The notes: generated by a model not told the origin, from the letters alone. Shown: positions 36,501 to 44,643, counted from the first letter of the stretch. The stretch: 64,000 bases of DNA from Ciona intestinalis (GCF_000224145.3 NC_020166.2:9773420-9837419), one strand, 5' to 3'. Program-made: numbers and translations.

Positions 36501-38550
36501 CATCGAAAGCGGGGCAACAATAGTCTTAATAACACAGGTGTTCACAAATCTTGTGCCCCTAAGTTACCACATATGCAAAGTTGTGGGTGATTATAATTAT
36601 TTTATAGTGGATCTTTTCCATTTTTAATGTACGACTGACAAATTAGACAACCTGTAAGTGCATTGAAGCAATGGCCATTAAGTGTCTTGGCCAAAGACAG
36701 ATATGTAGCATTCAATCTAAAACTACTGTTTTATTAGTTAGTGAATCACTATGCCACGGTGCTGGTAAATAACATACTTCATTATGATGGTGGGTGTTAT
36801 TCACAACGTGATTGTGATGGAAAAGGCTTTTGGATTCAACAGAAATAGCGAATACCAAAACTTTTGGAGTTTCTTCTTCTACTGTCCAGATCCAACCAGG
36901 TTTGCAGATGATTAAACTTCCAACCAAACCTGTGGTGGTAACGACATAACATAACATTTTATTTCTTTCTTTGAAAACAGAAACGAAGATCAGGTTAATT
37001 TAAACAACAAAAAGAAGGGAATTAGCTGCAAAACAATAGCCATTATGCTGCAGGAAAAACTAATCGAAAGTTCCAAATAAAGGCATGGCTGCTAAACCCA
37101 TTAGTACAGGTACAGATATGGATAGGCATAAATAAGTATGCATGTACTGAAAGGGGTTAGAGCCACTGACTTATTGAGGTAACAGTAATAAGGCTGCTAC
37201 ATTGTATGTGTATGTGTCCTTGAGCAAGACCCTTCTAAAGATTTTTATATAACTTTTATATATCAAATTTATACAGATTTATATGTATATATATATATAA
37301 GTTAATATAACATATAATTCATTTAAGTTATGTTATAAGTTAACATGAGTGGCTTGTTTTTTGCTTTAACCTCGTGGTTACTTTATTAAAAAAGTATTTA
37401 CCTGAATTTATAAATTATTTATAAAAACTAGTATTTACCTGAATTTATATCTTTTATTTGGTCAACACTGCTGTAATAAAGTCTGGCAACACATGGAGGG
37501 TCGTCATAGGTTGGGGAACTTTCTTGGGGGATTTCCCACTGATAAGTTGACTGATTGTGAGGTAATACATACGAAGGATTTTCTGGAAAATTTTGTTTAC
37601 TACTAAATGGGACACAAAAGAATAAAAACATGTCCCATTTTACCTCACCCTACTATTAAACATATATAAATATATATATATATAAATATATATATATAAA
37701 TACCACAATATCATTCTTACCAGAAGTAACTTTAACACCTTGTGCTTGTAAGTTACATGAAACCGTAGCAAAGTTACGTAATCTAACGACCAGCGCGTCA
37801 CCAACTTCAGCGATCAAAGTTGGCCCAAAATACCCCAAAGATTCGACATGGGGGATCTCCCTTCTGTAATACCCGTCTGAGAATTGGCGAAAAACGGATT
37901 TTCGAAAGGGGACCAACTCTCTTCGAACAAAATATGTGTAAATGTATAGTAGGATGGGGGAAGATGGGACACCTCTTTATTTTATTTTCTCCGCCTATTT
38001 GGTAGTAAACAAAGAAAATTCAAACAATTATAAAACCGTATCCTTACGACTCCCATAGGCCGCTGTTAAATGTTTAAAACTCGATCAGGATATTCGAATA
38101 TTATGTGTCAAAGGTGTCCCATCTTCCCCCACCCTACTATATGATAAAGCAAAAATATTTGCGCTTGTACATGTGTAAGTACCCAGTAGCCCAGTTAACA
38201 TGCGTTTTACCCAAGTTACACGTATTAAACTAAAGTCGTCTTTCTTCTCTCGATGATTGGCGTTTTGCTACCATGCAAGTTTTAATTCCTTTCACAGTAG
38301 TGTTATGCAATCGCGGAAATGGCAAACGATAAAAAACAGCATTTTTGGGGTAAGTTAAGACAAAAGCTTAATAGCTTAATTGTGTTTGAATTTGCGAATA
38401 AAAAACGACGAAGTGAAAATAATCTACGAACCTGTTTTCTGCGTTGCCGTAATCCCAGTCAATTTCCACTGCTGCAAGATAATACGTTCTTCGAATACTA
38501 TTTGCTGAGAAGGTAAGGCCAAGCAGGTAAAATAACCTCAAAATTAACAT
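24571..38550 (-). CDS. Coagulation factor V/VIII-like protein (A1-A2-A3-C1-C2)
   Basis: Twenty-eight exons: 38432-38550, 37721-37920, 37439-37582, 36778-36929, 36368-36464, 35721-35934, 35132-35413, 34675-34830, 34304-34487, 33814-34016, 33322-33472, 32663-32787, 32204-32318, 31656-31772, 31101-31210, 30476-30662, 29865-30086, 29508-29594, 29181-29257, 28631-28799, 28075-28239, 27621-27814, 26760-26925, 26473-26585, 26008-26166, 25592-25706, 25156-25301, 24571-24777. The product is about 1458 aa: signal peptide (MLILRLFYLLGLTFSA), three cupredoxin A domains opening YYLAAVEIDWDY, YFIAAEEDLWNY and YFIAAIEQTWEY, then two F5/8-type C domains, the last ending RSRIALRFEILGC. There is no B domain. 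Copper ligands expected in ceruloplasmin and hephaestin are largely missing, so a ferroxidase role is unlikely; a secreted, membrane-docking cofactor or scaffold is inferred. All phases agree except exon 6, where one base seems missing from a C6 run (35806-35811). Confidence 0.9.
24870..25045 (+). mobile_element. SINE-like element, body and tail
   Basis: GCTTCAACCCAGTGGTCCCT, GTCTAAATTGTTAACCATC and GTTATAACACCTGTCGTTAT mark body and tail, in the last intron of the factor V/VIII-like gene. A short ATTT repeat follows near 25035-25055. Confidence 0.7.
25375..25545 (-). mobile_element. SINE-like head and body
   Basis: Minus strand: B-box-like GGTTCAAGGC, ACCATTGTGGGCAAATGTGT, body and GTTGTCCAAATTGTCAGCC. 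It ends about 45 bp from exon 25592-25706. Confidence 0.7.
26975..27560 (+). repeat. 71-bp minisatellite, about 8 copies
   Basis: The longest array in the window, with a two-unit higher-order pattern: units alternate between ATGTGTGTCTGGTGTATAAG with CCCATGTTATAAC and variants with CTGATGTATAAG and CCCATATTATAAC. It occupies most of the intron splitting the C1 domain. Confidence 0.9.
28345..28610 (+). mobile_element. SINE-like element, body and tail
   Basis: ACTTGGGCAAGACACTAAAC, ACACAGTGGTCACTAATGAG and ATAACGACTGCCGTTTTCCG are present. Its end is about 20 bp from exon 28631-28799. Confidence 0.75.
28840..29030 (+). mobile_element. SINE-like element, diverged
   Basis: ATTGTGGGTGTGTTTGTACT start, degenerate body and tail; an extra tail fragment follows at 29055-29165. 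Confidence 0.65.
29055..29165 (+). mobile_element. SINE-like tail fragment
   Basis: GGTAACTCGTAAGAGGCCAT and CCGGTGTTATACCGACTGCC, ending about 15 bp from exon 29181-29257. Confidence 0.65.
29615..29800 (+). repeat. Unnamed interspersed repeat (family R3), long copy
   Basis: Family reference: TTTTATCTCTTTG start, then GAAGATCAAGCTAATTA, GGGAATTAGCAACAAAA, AGTTGTTAAGCATACGCTGC and AACTACTTGAATAAAA; full copies end with a GCATGGCTGTTAAACCC-like block. No coding capacity or terminal repeats were found. It lies in a factor V/VIII-like intron. Confidence 0.6.
30125..30290 (+). repeat. Unnamed interspersed repeat (family R3), diverged copy
   Basis: TTTATTTATCTCTCGGAATA, then AACTACTTGAAAAAATGTGT and TCAAATAAAAAAG correspond to the copy at 29615-29800, in the next intron upstream. 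Confidence 0.5.
30330..30440 (-). mobile_element. SINE-like tail fragment
   Basis: Reverse tail with AGTTGACAAGAGGTGTATGA and CCACCATGCAAGG-like end, about 40 bp from exon 30476-30662. Confidence 0.55.
30845..31085 (-). mobile_element. SINE-like element, body and tail
   Basis: Minus-strand copy with CTTGGGCAAGATTCTTAATG, CCCTGTGGTCACTCATGG and a good tail (GACTGTCGTTTTCCGGCCAT). It ends about 15 bp from exon 31101-31210. Confidence 0.75.
31850..32155 (+). mobile_element. SINE-like tail interrupted by a MITE
   Basis: A SINE tail (GTAAACTGGCACGAGGTGTA) stops at about 31910, a MITE fragment fills 31911-32074, and tail sequence resumes (AAGCTGGCAAGAGGTGTTTG; TATAACGACTGTTGTTTTCT) to about 32155. 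The tail parts overlap slightly, so two tails are also possible. Confidence 0.6.
31911..32074 (-). mobile_element. MITE (196-bp family), truncated
   Basis: Begins TGGGGTGGGGGAAGATGGGA and runs to GATCAGAATATTTGGAT but lacks the second inverted end. Confidence 0.75.
32395..32560 (-). repeat. 71-bp minisatellite, about 2 degenerate copies
   Basis: Weak copies with ACAAACATGGTGTATTTAAA and CTTATGCTCACTGGTCAGTT, about 75 bp right of exon 32204-32318. Confidence 0.55.
33520..33745 (-). repeat. 71-bp minisatellite, about 3 copies
   Basis: Opposite orientation to the array at 26975-27560 of the same gene, so the unit seeded independently at the two sites. It lies between exons 33322-33472 and 33814-34016. 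Confidence 0.8.
34540..34665 (+). mobile_element. SINE-like tail
   Basis: CACCCACAAAGCAACACACG, AACTCGTAAGCTAACACTAG and CCACACGAGGATAAAGGAAG, ending about 10 bp from the exon 34675-34830 donor. A shorter fragment is at 34100-34165. Confidence 0.65.
35132..35413 (-). other. A1-A2 linker exon, basic then His/Asp-rich
   Basis: A single 94-codon exon follows A1. It begins DCSFRDDHH, then a basic patch RKKRHVSRFHPKKKKSRDR, then RDFGRRRLNYGRW, and ends in an acidic/His run (HEDDEESSHEHEHQHSHDQD). RKKR is a furin-type site. Human factor VIII has an acidic, thrombin-cleaved linker at the same place. A proteolytic or metal-binding role is inferred only. Confidence 0.8.
36490..36720 (-). mobile_element. 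SINE-like element, body and tail
   Basis: Minus-strand copy: CTTTGGCCAAGACACTTAAT and GTTGTCTAATTTGTCAGTCG in the body, then AACTTAGGGGCACAAGATTT in a diverged tail. Confidence 0.6.
36955..37115 (+). repeat. Unnamed interspersed repeat (family R3), long copy
   Basis: CATTTTATTTCTTTCTTTGA, CGAAGATCAGGTTAATTTAA, GGGAATTAGCTGCAAAA and AAAGGCATGGCTGCTAAACC, the most complete 3' end of the family. Confidence 0.6.
37265..37320. repeat. TATATA microsatellite
   Basis: Short TA-rich runs; a second one (TATAAATATATATA type) is at 37660-37703, just left of exon 37721-37920. Confidence 0.6.
37588..37657. mobile_element. MITE fragment forming the acceptor region of exon 3
   Basis: One MITE end with its neighbouring internal sequence (TTTGTTTACTACTAAATGGG; CCTCACCCTACTATTA). 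Read on the minus strand it supplies the pyrimidine-rich stretch TTTTTATTCTTTTGTG before the AG at exon 37439-37582, only about 6 bp away. Confidence 0.65.
37945..38141 (-). mobile_element. MITE (196-bp family), complete
   Basis: Both ends near perfect (TATAGTAGGATGGGGGAAGA; CTTCCCCCACCCTACTATA). It sits about 25 bp from the acceptor of factor V/VIII-like exon 37721-37920. Confidence 0.88.
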
Positions 38551-39214
38551 TGTTCAAATAAACTTAAACCATAGTCGTTTACTTTCGGCGCAAATGTCCA
38601 AAATACGGCGACTACTTTTGCAATGTTAGCAGAAATATTTACCCCGTATGACGCTTCAACGCGCGCCTAACTATGCATGACGTAAGCAACATGACGTCAG
38701 CTGACGTGCCTATAAACTTTAGAGTCTGAAGCAACAAAGGGCCTGACATGAACATCAGTACATGTGAGTGTGTTATTGAATAACTTAACGTTAGTTGTCC
38801 CAACCCTGTAGTCCTTTATGAGTTGTTTAAATTAGCATCCATTAAGAAAAACAAACAGACAGAAAATTATGTATGATAATTCGTAAGAGGGCACGAGGTG
38901 TGTGTAATAGAACACCTGTGCAATAACTGTTGTGGTTTCCCCTGAATGCAAGGATAAATAAGCGTGATACACATATACAATCTATGATGGTGTTTCCAGT
39001 AAACAGATAACTTATTTAGCACAGTTTATCTTTTGCTAACATAATAATCGCGCAAGCTGCAACAAATGTTCGATTTAACAAACAATTAAACTGTTGTTTC
39101 CAGACATCTAGTATAGTAGTATGCAATTTGTTAATGTTGCCACCCTGAAAACATATTTGACGTTTCGACATCTTATTCATACACACGAGCTGTAAGACAA
39201 ACATATTTTTTATG
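38551..39214. promoter_or_regulatory. Factor V/VIII-like promoter side and sulfotransferase 3' side
   Basis: Two minus-strand genes are only 664 bp apart. A SINE-like tail lies at 38790-38965. GATGACGTAAGCAACATGAC-type sequence near 38680-38705 holds CRE-like TGACGT half-sites upstream of the factor V/VIII-like start. No core promoter element could be fixed. Confidence 0.45.
38790..38965 (+). mobile_element. SINE-like element, short body and tail
   Basis: TTGTCCCAACCCTGTAGTCC, GTAAGAGGGCACGAGGTGTG and CTGAATGCAAGGATAAATAA. Confidence 0.6.
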
Positions 39215-42200
39215 TCACTCGTATATAAACTTTATGCCAGTGTTTCCAAGTTTTTCTTGGATTAACTTGTCCATTAATTTTGATTGCTCATCACTAAAAT
39301 AGTTCTTCCAATCGCCCACTTCTCCTGTTTAAATAAATGGAGGAATGGAATAAAAGATTAAATAAATGAGTTACTTTATTTTGTGTTTTCGGTCACGGTA
39401 ATAGATCGGAAAAGTTTACACAAGCGAAAAGACGACGGTCGTTTTACCACTCATGTTAGTAGGGTGGGGAAAGATGAGACACATTTAGCACGTAATATCC
39501 AAATATCCTGATCGTGTTTTAAACAATTAACAACGGTCTTTGGGGGCCGTGAGAATATGGTTTCATAATTCTTTGAATGTTCTTTGTTTACTACCAAGTG
39601 AGACAAGAATATAAATTGAAAAGGTGTCCCATCTTCCCCCACCCTACTATAATTCGCTTATAGTTAAAGCAGAAGCACACCTACCCGCAGACACAAGTCA
39701 AAATTTATTAATATTATTATAAAAGCTAAGAAAGTTTCCTACCTTTTTGTAAAAGTTAAAAAAATGGTTTAGGCTATCATTAATAATTAATATAAAAGCT
39801 AAAATATTTCCCCACCTTTTCTATAGAAGTTATCGGCAGGTGCGCGATCTTTCAACTCGGCCGACATTTTACTAAATGACGTCATACTCGCTATTTCTTC
39901 AACCCTTTCCAGTGTTGCCGGAATGTTGAGAAAATCTGCTATTCTTAATATTTGCTTGACAGGGTCCTGTGAAGATTTTTTGAATAGTAACGCAAGTAAA
40001 ACTTTCTCTGGTTCGTTGCTGCGACTATTGTAGGCATATGTGTGCTTGGGCAAGTTTCTAACGACAGTTGATTCAACTTGGTCAAAAAAATCAAGAAAAC
40101 AATCATTGACATCAATATAATCACTAACAGGCGCGAGGTGTATGAAACAGAACACCCGTGTTATAACGACTGCCGTTGCCTCACCACGCTATGATAACTA
40201 AGTTAAATTCACTCAATAAAGTGTTTTTGTTTTTGCTAAGTAAATAAAGACAGTGTTGCCAGTTAATATTCTACAAACCCTTTTCATTTCTTCATAAACA
40301 ACAAACATGACGTCATCACGATGTTGGTACCACGACATCACGTGATCAGGATACCATCCTCCATCGCGCGTAAATAGTGGTTGTTTGCCTATGACGTAAT
40401 AAAGGTTAAAATATAAAATAAAAATTTGTCTCTTTAACGACAGCAGAAATTAAGAAATTTATATTGAACAAAACAACAGTTGTTAAAATACGCTTATACG
40501 ATTATAATCATATTAACCAATAAACGGCTAAAAAGCGTTGCCGCAACACCTAGCGGAATTCTCGTTTATAATCACTCAGTTTAAAATTAAATTTCCAATG
40601 GGTTTAAATGTTACATTAAAATTTAACCTGAAGTGTACATATTGAAAAATTCTTCCCAAGTTTTCGGACAAATCTCCTTAAAGTTTGGATGGTCTATACA
40701 CCTTATATTTGGGTACATATGATACCACGATACAGCTTGGTCCTTCGGGTTGCGGATGCAGTAAATTACCTGCCAAGGGGATAAATAAAGTCAGGATATT
40801 TTGACATATGACGTCAAATATTTTGACACATGACGTCATACATTTTTATATTTGACGTCACAGTTTTTTACATGTGACGTCAAAGTTTTTTTACATATGA
40901 CGTCACAGATTTTTTTGACATAAAGTCACAGATTTTTTACATGTGACGTCACAGATTTTTTACATATAAAGTCACAGATTTTTTACATATGACGTCACAG
41001 TTTTTTTACATATGACGTCACGAAGCTCACCTTTGCCCCAGATTCTTTGATCTTTTTTAAATTCACAAGTTGAGCGTCTAAATGGGTAGAGAATACTCTC
41101 CGTGATAAAGGAAGTTTGTTTACAACTTCAAACTTTATCGCTGGGGTGCAAAGTAATTGATTGAATTATTAAATTAACATAACTTAGTTGATATTTGTGC
41201 GGTGAGACAACGCAGTCGTTGTAACACGGATGTTCTGTTTCATACGACTCGTGCCCGATTATCAGTTACTATGTATGTAATTTATTTATCCTTGTATGGT
41301 AGGGCAAGGACAGTCGTTATAACAGAATTGTTTTGTTTCCTACACCTCGTGCCAGTTTTTGTAATACCACATACCACACTTTGTATTTTTCTGCATGACT
41401 AACAATTTAGAAAATCTATTAGGGGCCACTGGGTTGGAGCAATTGCCGTTAAGTGACTTGCCCTGGGTCCCAGCGCCCACTGTGCTTGTAGCAATGAGTC
41501 GCACTAACCACCGTGCTACGGCGCGCGGGAAGTAAAAACAAAAAAACTTATTTTGCAGCAATTTTCTTAACGTACGAGTCCCGGTTTCAAGGTAACTGAA
41601 CGGCATGTTGAGCTTCGAACTTATTTCCATTTGCTTTGGGTCGCTCTTGTACGCAAGGTGTTGGACTATTGTTCGTATCCAAGTGGTTCCTGAAAACAAT
41701 GATCCCACATATGTGAGGTTTGCAACAGTGAATGAATGAAAGCAACTTATTTATCCTCTCGCGGTTACTAAACGATTGTGGTTTAACACGGGTGATCTGT
41801 TTCATACACCTCGAGCCAGATTACGAATTACCATGTATGCAAGTAAAGTAACTAATTTTTATGGGGTATTGTTTGTAATAACAGTTTATAGTCTTACACA
41901 ATCGAAAAGAGACCACTTGGTTTAAGCAGTCGCAGTTAAGCCTCTTGCCCAAAGTCATATACGCCCACAATGGTAGCCGCATCGAGCTTCTGACCTAATA
42001 TTCTGGCCTAAATTCAATTAACTTCGAGACCGAAAAAAACGACACACAATAAAATTTACGATAAAATTAGTCTTACCTGATTTTGGAAATGCAGCCACTA
42101 TTACGTCACTATTCTTGTACGTCATCTCATACGCGAATTTGGCGGTCTCTGGGTTAAAACGGGGCAGAAATCGAAACCCGTCCCAAAACGTTATTGTCGG

Positions 42201-42807
42201 GTTTAACAATCCATTGTAAAAATAATTCTTTAATGACGTCATGTCCGGTCTCTCATCTTCCGGTAAGTAACTTAGGAACGTTATTAATAATGTTTTCCTT
42301 TTCAGTGTCTGCGTGATTAATACGAAGGTGTGTTTGTTTCTTTATATATAATGCTGTGGGGGAAGATGGCACAGCTTTTCATTTTATTTTCTCGTCCCAT
42401 TTGGCAGTAAAACAAAGAACATTCAAATAATTATAAAACCGTATCCTCACGATTTCAATACACCGTTGTTAATTGTTTAAAAAGATCATGATATTTGGCA
42501 TTATGTGCTAAAGATGTCCCATCCTTCCCCACTCAATTAGGCATCAGCGAAAAAAGTAAATTAATTAAAACAAATAAGATTCAGCAACAAAACTTCAGTT
42601 CTTAAAACACGCTACGGGTTAAAAGTACTTGAGGAAAAGCGTCAAATAACAGCATAGAAACTTATACTAAGAGGCATGTTATTAAAACGAATTAAGATGT
42701 ATAATTAGAAGAGAATTGTGTGCTGGCAAAATAATTATCCAAACGAAAACGTAAATTCCCAAAAAACGTAAAAATCTAAAAGTAAATTTAACGAACTTAC
42801 CCGCCAT
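39215..42807 (-). CDS. Cytosolic sulfotransferase (SULT family), complete
   Basis: Eight coding exons in phase: 42801-42807, 42077-42256, 41576-41689, 41031-41140, 40628-40769, 40279-40388, 39816-39966, 39215-39324; 924 nt, 307 aa, the usual family size. The enzyme moves the sulfonate of PAPS to a hydroxyl or amine of a small molecule. The 5'-phosphosulfate loop [13 protein letters not shown] is rebuilt exactly across the 42077/41689 junction. FSTHLDAQL carries the catalytic His, [13 protein letters not shown] the 3'-phosphate-binding Arg/Ser, and [15 protein letters not shown] the C-terminal PAPS/dimer signature. There is no signal peptide or membrane helix. Substrate cannot be predicted; tunicates have several such genes. 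The first exon gives only MA, then [13 protein letters not shown]; an alternative start is the Met at 42242. Confidence 0.92.
39456..39651 (+). mobile_element. MITE (196-bp family), complete
   Basis: Both ends present (GTTAGTAGGGTGGGGAAAGA; CTTCCCCCACCCTACTATA), in the last sulfotransferase intron. Confidence 0.88.
40020..40200 (+). mobile_element. SINE-like element with internal deletion
   Basis: CATATGTGTGCTTGGGCAAG is joined to GCGCGAGGTGTATGAAACAG and CCGTGTTATAACGACTGCCG; the middle is missing. Confidence 0.65.
40425..40520 (+). repeat. Unnamed interspersed repeat (family R3), fragment
   Basis: ATTTGTCTCTTTAACGACAG and ACAACAGTTGTTAAAATACG match the long copies. It lies in a sulfotransferase intron. 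Confidence 0.45.
40800..41025. repeat. Tandem CRE-like array (TGACGTCA every ~22-24 bp)
   Basis: About ten units of the form TTTTTACATATGACGTCACA. Eight keep the full palindrome TGACGTCA (around 40808, 40831, 40853, 40876, 40898, 40946, 40991, 41014) and two read AAAGTCA instead. The array starts about 6 bp after the donor of exon 41031-41140. TGACGTCA is the consensus site of CREB/ATF bZIP factors. Confidence 0.9.
41205..41525 (-). mobile_element. SINE-like element, near full length
   Basis: Minus strand: tRNA-like head CGTAGCACGGTGGTTAGTGC, then GGGCGCTGGGACCCAGGGCA, body, and two tail-like pieces. It fills most of the intron between exons 41576-41689 and 41031-41140. Confidence 0.7.
41745..41990 (-). 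mobile_element. SINE-like element, near full length
   Basis: Minus-strand head/body start ACCATTGTGGGCGTATATGAC, then CTTGGGCAAGAGGC-like body, and a tail with ATCTGGCTCGAGGTGTATGA. Confidence 0.7.
42349..42537 (-). mobile_element. MITE (196-bp family), ends diverged
   Basis: GCTGTGGGGGAAGATGGCAC to CATCCTTCCCCACTCAATTA, in the first sulfotransferase intron. Confidence 0.8.
42555..42670 (+). repeat. Unnamed interspersed repeat (family R3)
   Basis: TTAATTAAAACAAATAAGAT, CAGCAACAAAACTTCAGTTC and AAGTACTTGAGGAAAAGCGT match the long copies. Confidence 0.5.
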
Positions 42808-43458
42808 GGTTATGAAATATCCAGAGGTAGATGCTTTACAATTATTACACTATAGCTTCTTCGCATGCGTCTTAATGGTGCCCTGTGCCTTGAACCGTAA
42901 CCGCGCTTAACCGGCTACTTCTCCAGCCTTCTCATATTTCCATCATCTGCTGTTTCTTGTACTGTGTTTCCGACCTATATTCATGTAGCGGTCTATGTTT
43001 ACTTAGCGCAACGATCTAGTACGAGCTGTAAAAGTAGAACGGGTTTAAAACATATTTTACAATTCGGAGCGTTTGCCCCTACAATGCAGAATTCCTGCTA
43101 CGCTGACTTTTTTCAAGCGTCGACGTATGCATCTCCTTATTTGGTAAAAACTTTAAGCAACGCTGCAGTTGGTCGTGAGTTTGACTGCACCGCTAATCTC
43201 AAAGGGCGGAAAGTTCCAAGTATACCGTTTCGCGAACGAGACGCAAAATTATAAGGCGTTTAAAAAAACAAACTACCTTAAATATTTTTTAGAGCTGTAA
43301 CGATGCGGTGTAGTGGTAAACGACGATCATCTAATTTATAATATGGAATATAGGGTAAGGTGGGAGACCTTTTTATTCTCTCGTCAATGGCCTATACTCA
43401 ATAAAATGTTTTGAGCTTGTATTGAATATAATGTATTAAAAAAGTATGGAATACAATG

Positions 43459-43653
43459 TATTAGGGTGGGGGAAGATGGGACATCTCTCATTCTATTTTC
43501 TTGTCCCGTTTGATAGTAAACAAAGAATATTCAAAGAATTATAAAACTGCGTCCTCACGACACCTATAGACCGTTGGTAATTGTTTAAAACAAGATCAGG
43601 ATATTAAGATATTATGTGCCAAACGTGTCCCGTCTTCCCCTACAGTACTATAT
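43459..43653 (-). mobile_element. MITE (196-bp family), complete
   Basis: TTAGGGTGGGGGAAGATGGG to CGTCTTCCCCTACAGTACTA. ATACAATGTATTA-type repeats flank it on both sides (43430, 43670), probably pre-existing sequence. Confidence 0.82.
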
Positions 43654-43959
43654 ACTAAAAATGTATTGAATACAATGTATTTAGCAGGTCATGTGTCGTC
43701 ACATTTTGTAGTAAAATAAGTAGGTTCGCATAATAATATAAACGAACGCTGATACGCGACCCCCAAACGTTGTTTATTGTTCAAGAAATTTAGATGCAAA
43801 CACTTGCTTATTGAACTGTGTATCATTGCCTAATTTGTGGCAAAAAATATATGAGTTTTATTTTATAAGTTATTATTATTATTTTCTGTTATTACAAGTT
43901 TATTTCTGTTTATACTGTACAATAGTTATCAAATGATGTTCTAACAATTCCATTTTTTC

Positions 43960-44177
43960 AGGGGTGGGGAAAGACGAGACACTTTTAGGGTGGGGAAGAC
44001 GAGACACATTTAATATACATAATATCTAAATATCCTGATTCTGTTTAAACAATTACCAGCAACGGTTTATGGAAGTTGTGCGGATACGGTTTTATAATTC
44101 TTTGAATGTTCTTTGTTAACTACCAAATTGGACGAGAAAATATCATAAAAGGTTTCATCTTTCCCCACCCTACTATA
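43960..44177 (+). mobile_element. MITE (196-bp family) with its left end doubled
   Basis: GGGGTGGGGAAAGACGAGAC is followed 25 bp on by AGGGTGGGGAAGACGAGACA, then a normal interior and right end, so the copy is about 20 bp longer than the rest. Confidence 0.82.
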
Positions 44178-44194
44178 TGTGTCCAATTCTCCCA

Positions 44195-44340
44195 TATGTG
44201 TATAGGAATCGCCTATACGATAATCCATAGGCGGTTACTACAGAGCAACTTCGAAAAAAGTAATGTAAATCACCAAGTTGCTTTAAATAACAAGGCATAA
44301 CTTTAATTACTATCGTACAGGCGATTCTTATGCGCAGAAA
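44195..44340. repeat. Inverted-repeat (hairpin) element, ~140 bp
   Basis: TATAGGAATCGCCTATACGA at the left is mirrored by TCGTACAGGCGATTCTTATG at the right. A weaker inner pair (GAGCAACTT / AAGTTGC) extends the stem. It is unlike the 196-bp MITE and has no second copy noticed here. Confidence 0.6.
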
Positions 44341-44643
44341 AATCCATATGCGCTTTCCATCGAGCAACACGGAAAAGGTACCGGTTTAAATTGGCTCCGC
44401 TTTGAAGCGATAACAGCCCGCTCAAGTTGAAAAGATGATAAAATATTAATGCAAACGTGAAGACGCTGTTTAGACTACAAATAAAATTCCAACGGTTCTA
44501 CAGCAGTGAAGGGGCTGTGTAGGTTCGTATGTGAGCGCTGCATTTAGGAGTCTGTATTAGTGGTGTATATGCAGATGGGGTGTGGAGAAGTCTTGTGTGC
44601 GTTTAAAAGAATAAGAGCGTAGAGTTTTAAGCTTTAGTTTATG

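Larger units (their letters stand above)
35721..38550 (-). other. Signal peptide and A1 domain of the factor V/VIII-like protein
   Basis: After the signal peptide come YYLAAVEIDWDY, YFGPTLIAEVGDALVVRLRN, VARLYYSSVDQIKDINSG and HYTINGFSFKTFPALS. The oxidase HxHG strand reads NLQAQGV, and the type-1 copper Cys position is Tyr (FSFYSFANEH), so A1 also seems copper-free. A His cluster (FHHNHVVNNTHHHNE) is specific to this protein. The frame breaks within exon 6 at a C6 run; reading resumes cleanly one frame over. Confidence 0.82.

Noticed and set aside
24571-38550. Hephaestin/ceruloplasmin ferroxidase
   Set aside because: The three A domains fit, but the two F5/8 C domains and the missing copper ligands point to the factor V/VIII architecture.
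40800-41025. CRISPR-like spaced repeats
   Set aside because: The host is eukaryotic, the unit is 22-24 bp with T-rich near-identical spacers, and the core is a palindromic CRE. It is an ordinary tandem repeat.
42964-43254. 96-aa plus-strand frame upstream of the sulfotransferase
   Set aside because: No domain recognised. Located in the divergent promoter region; length is not remarkable for less AT-rich sequence.
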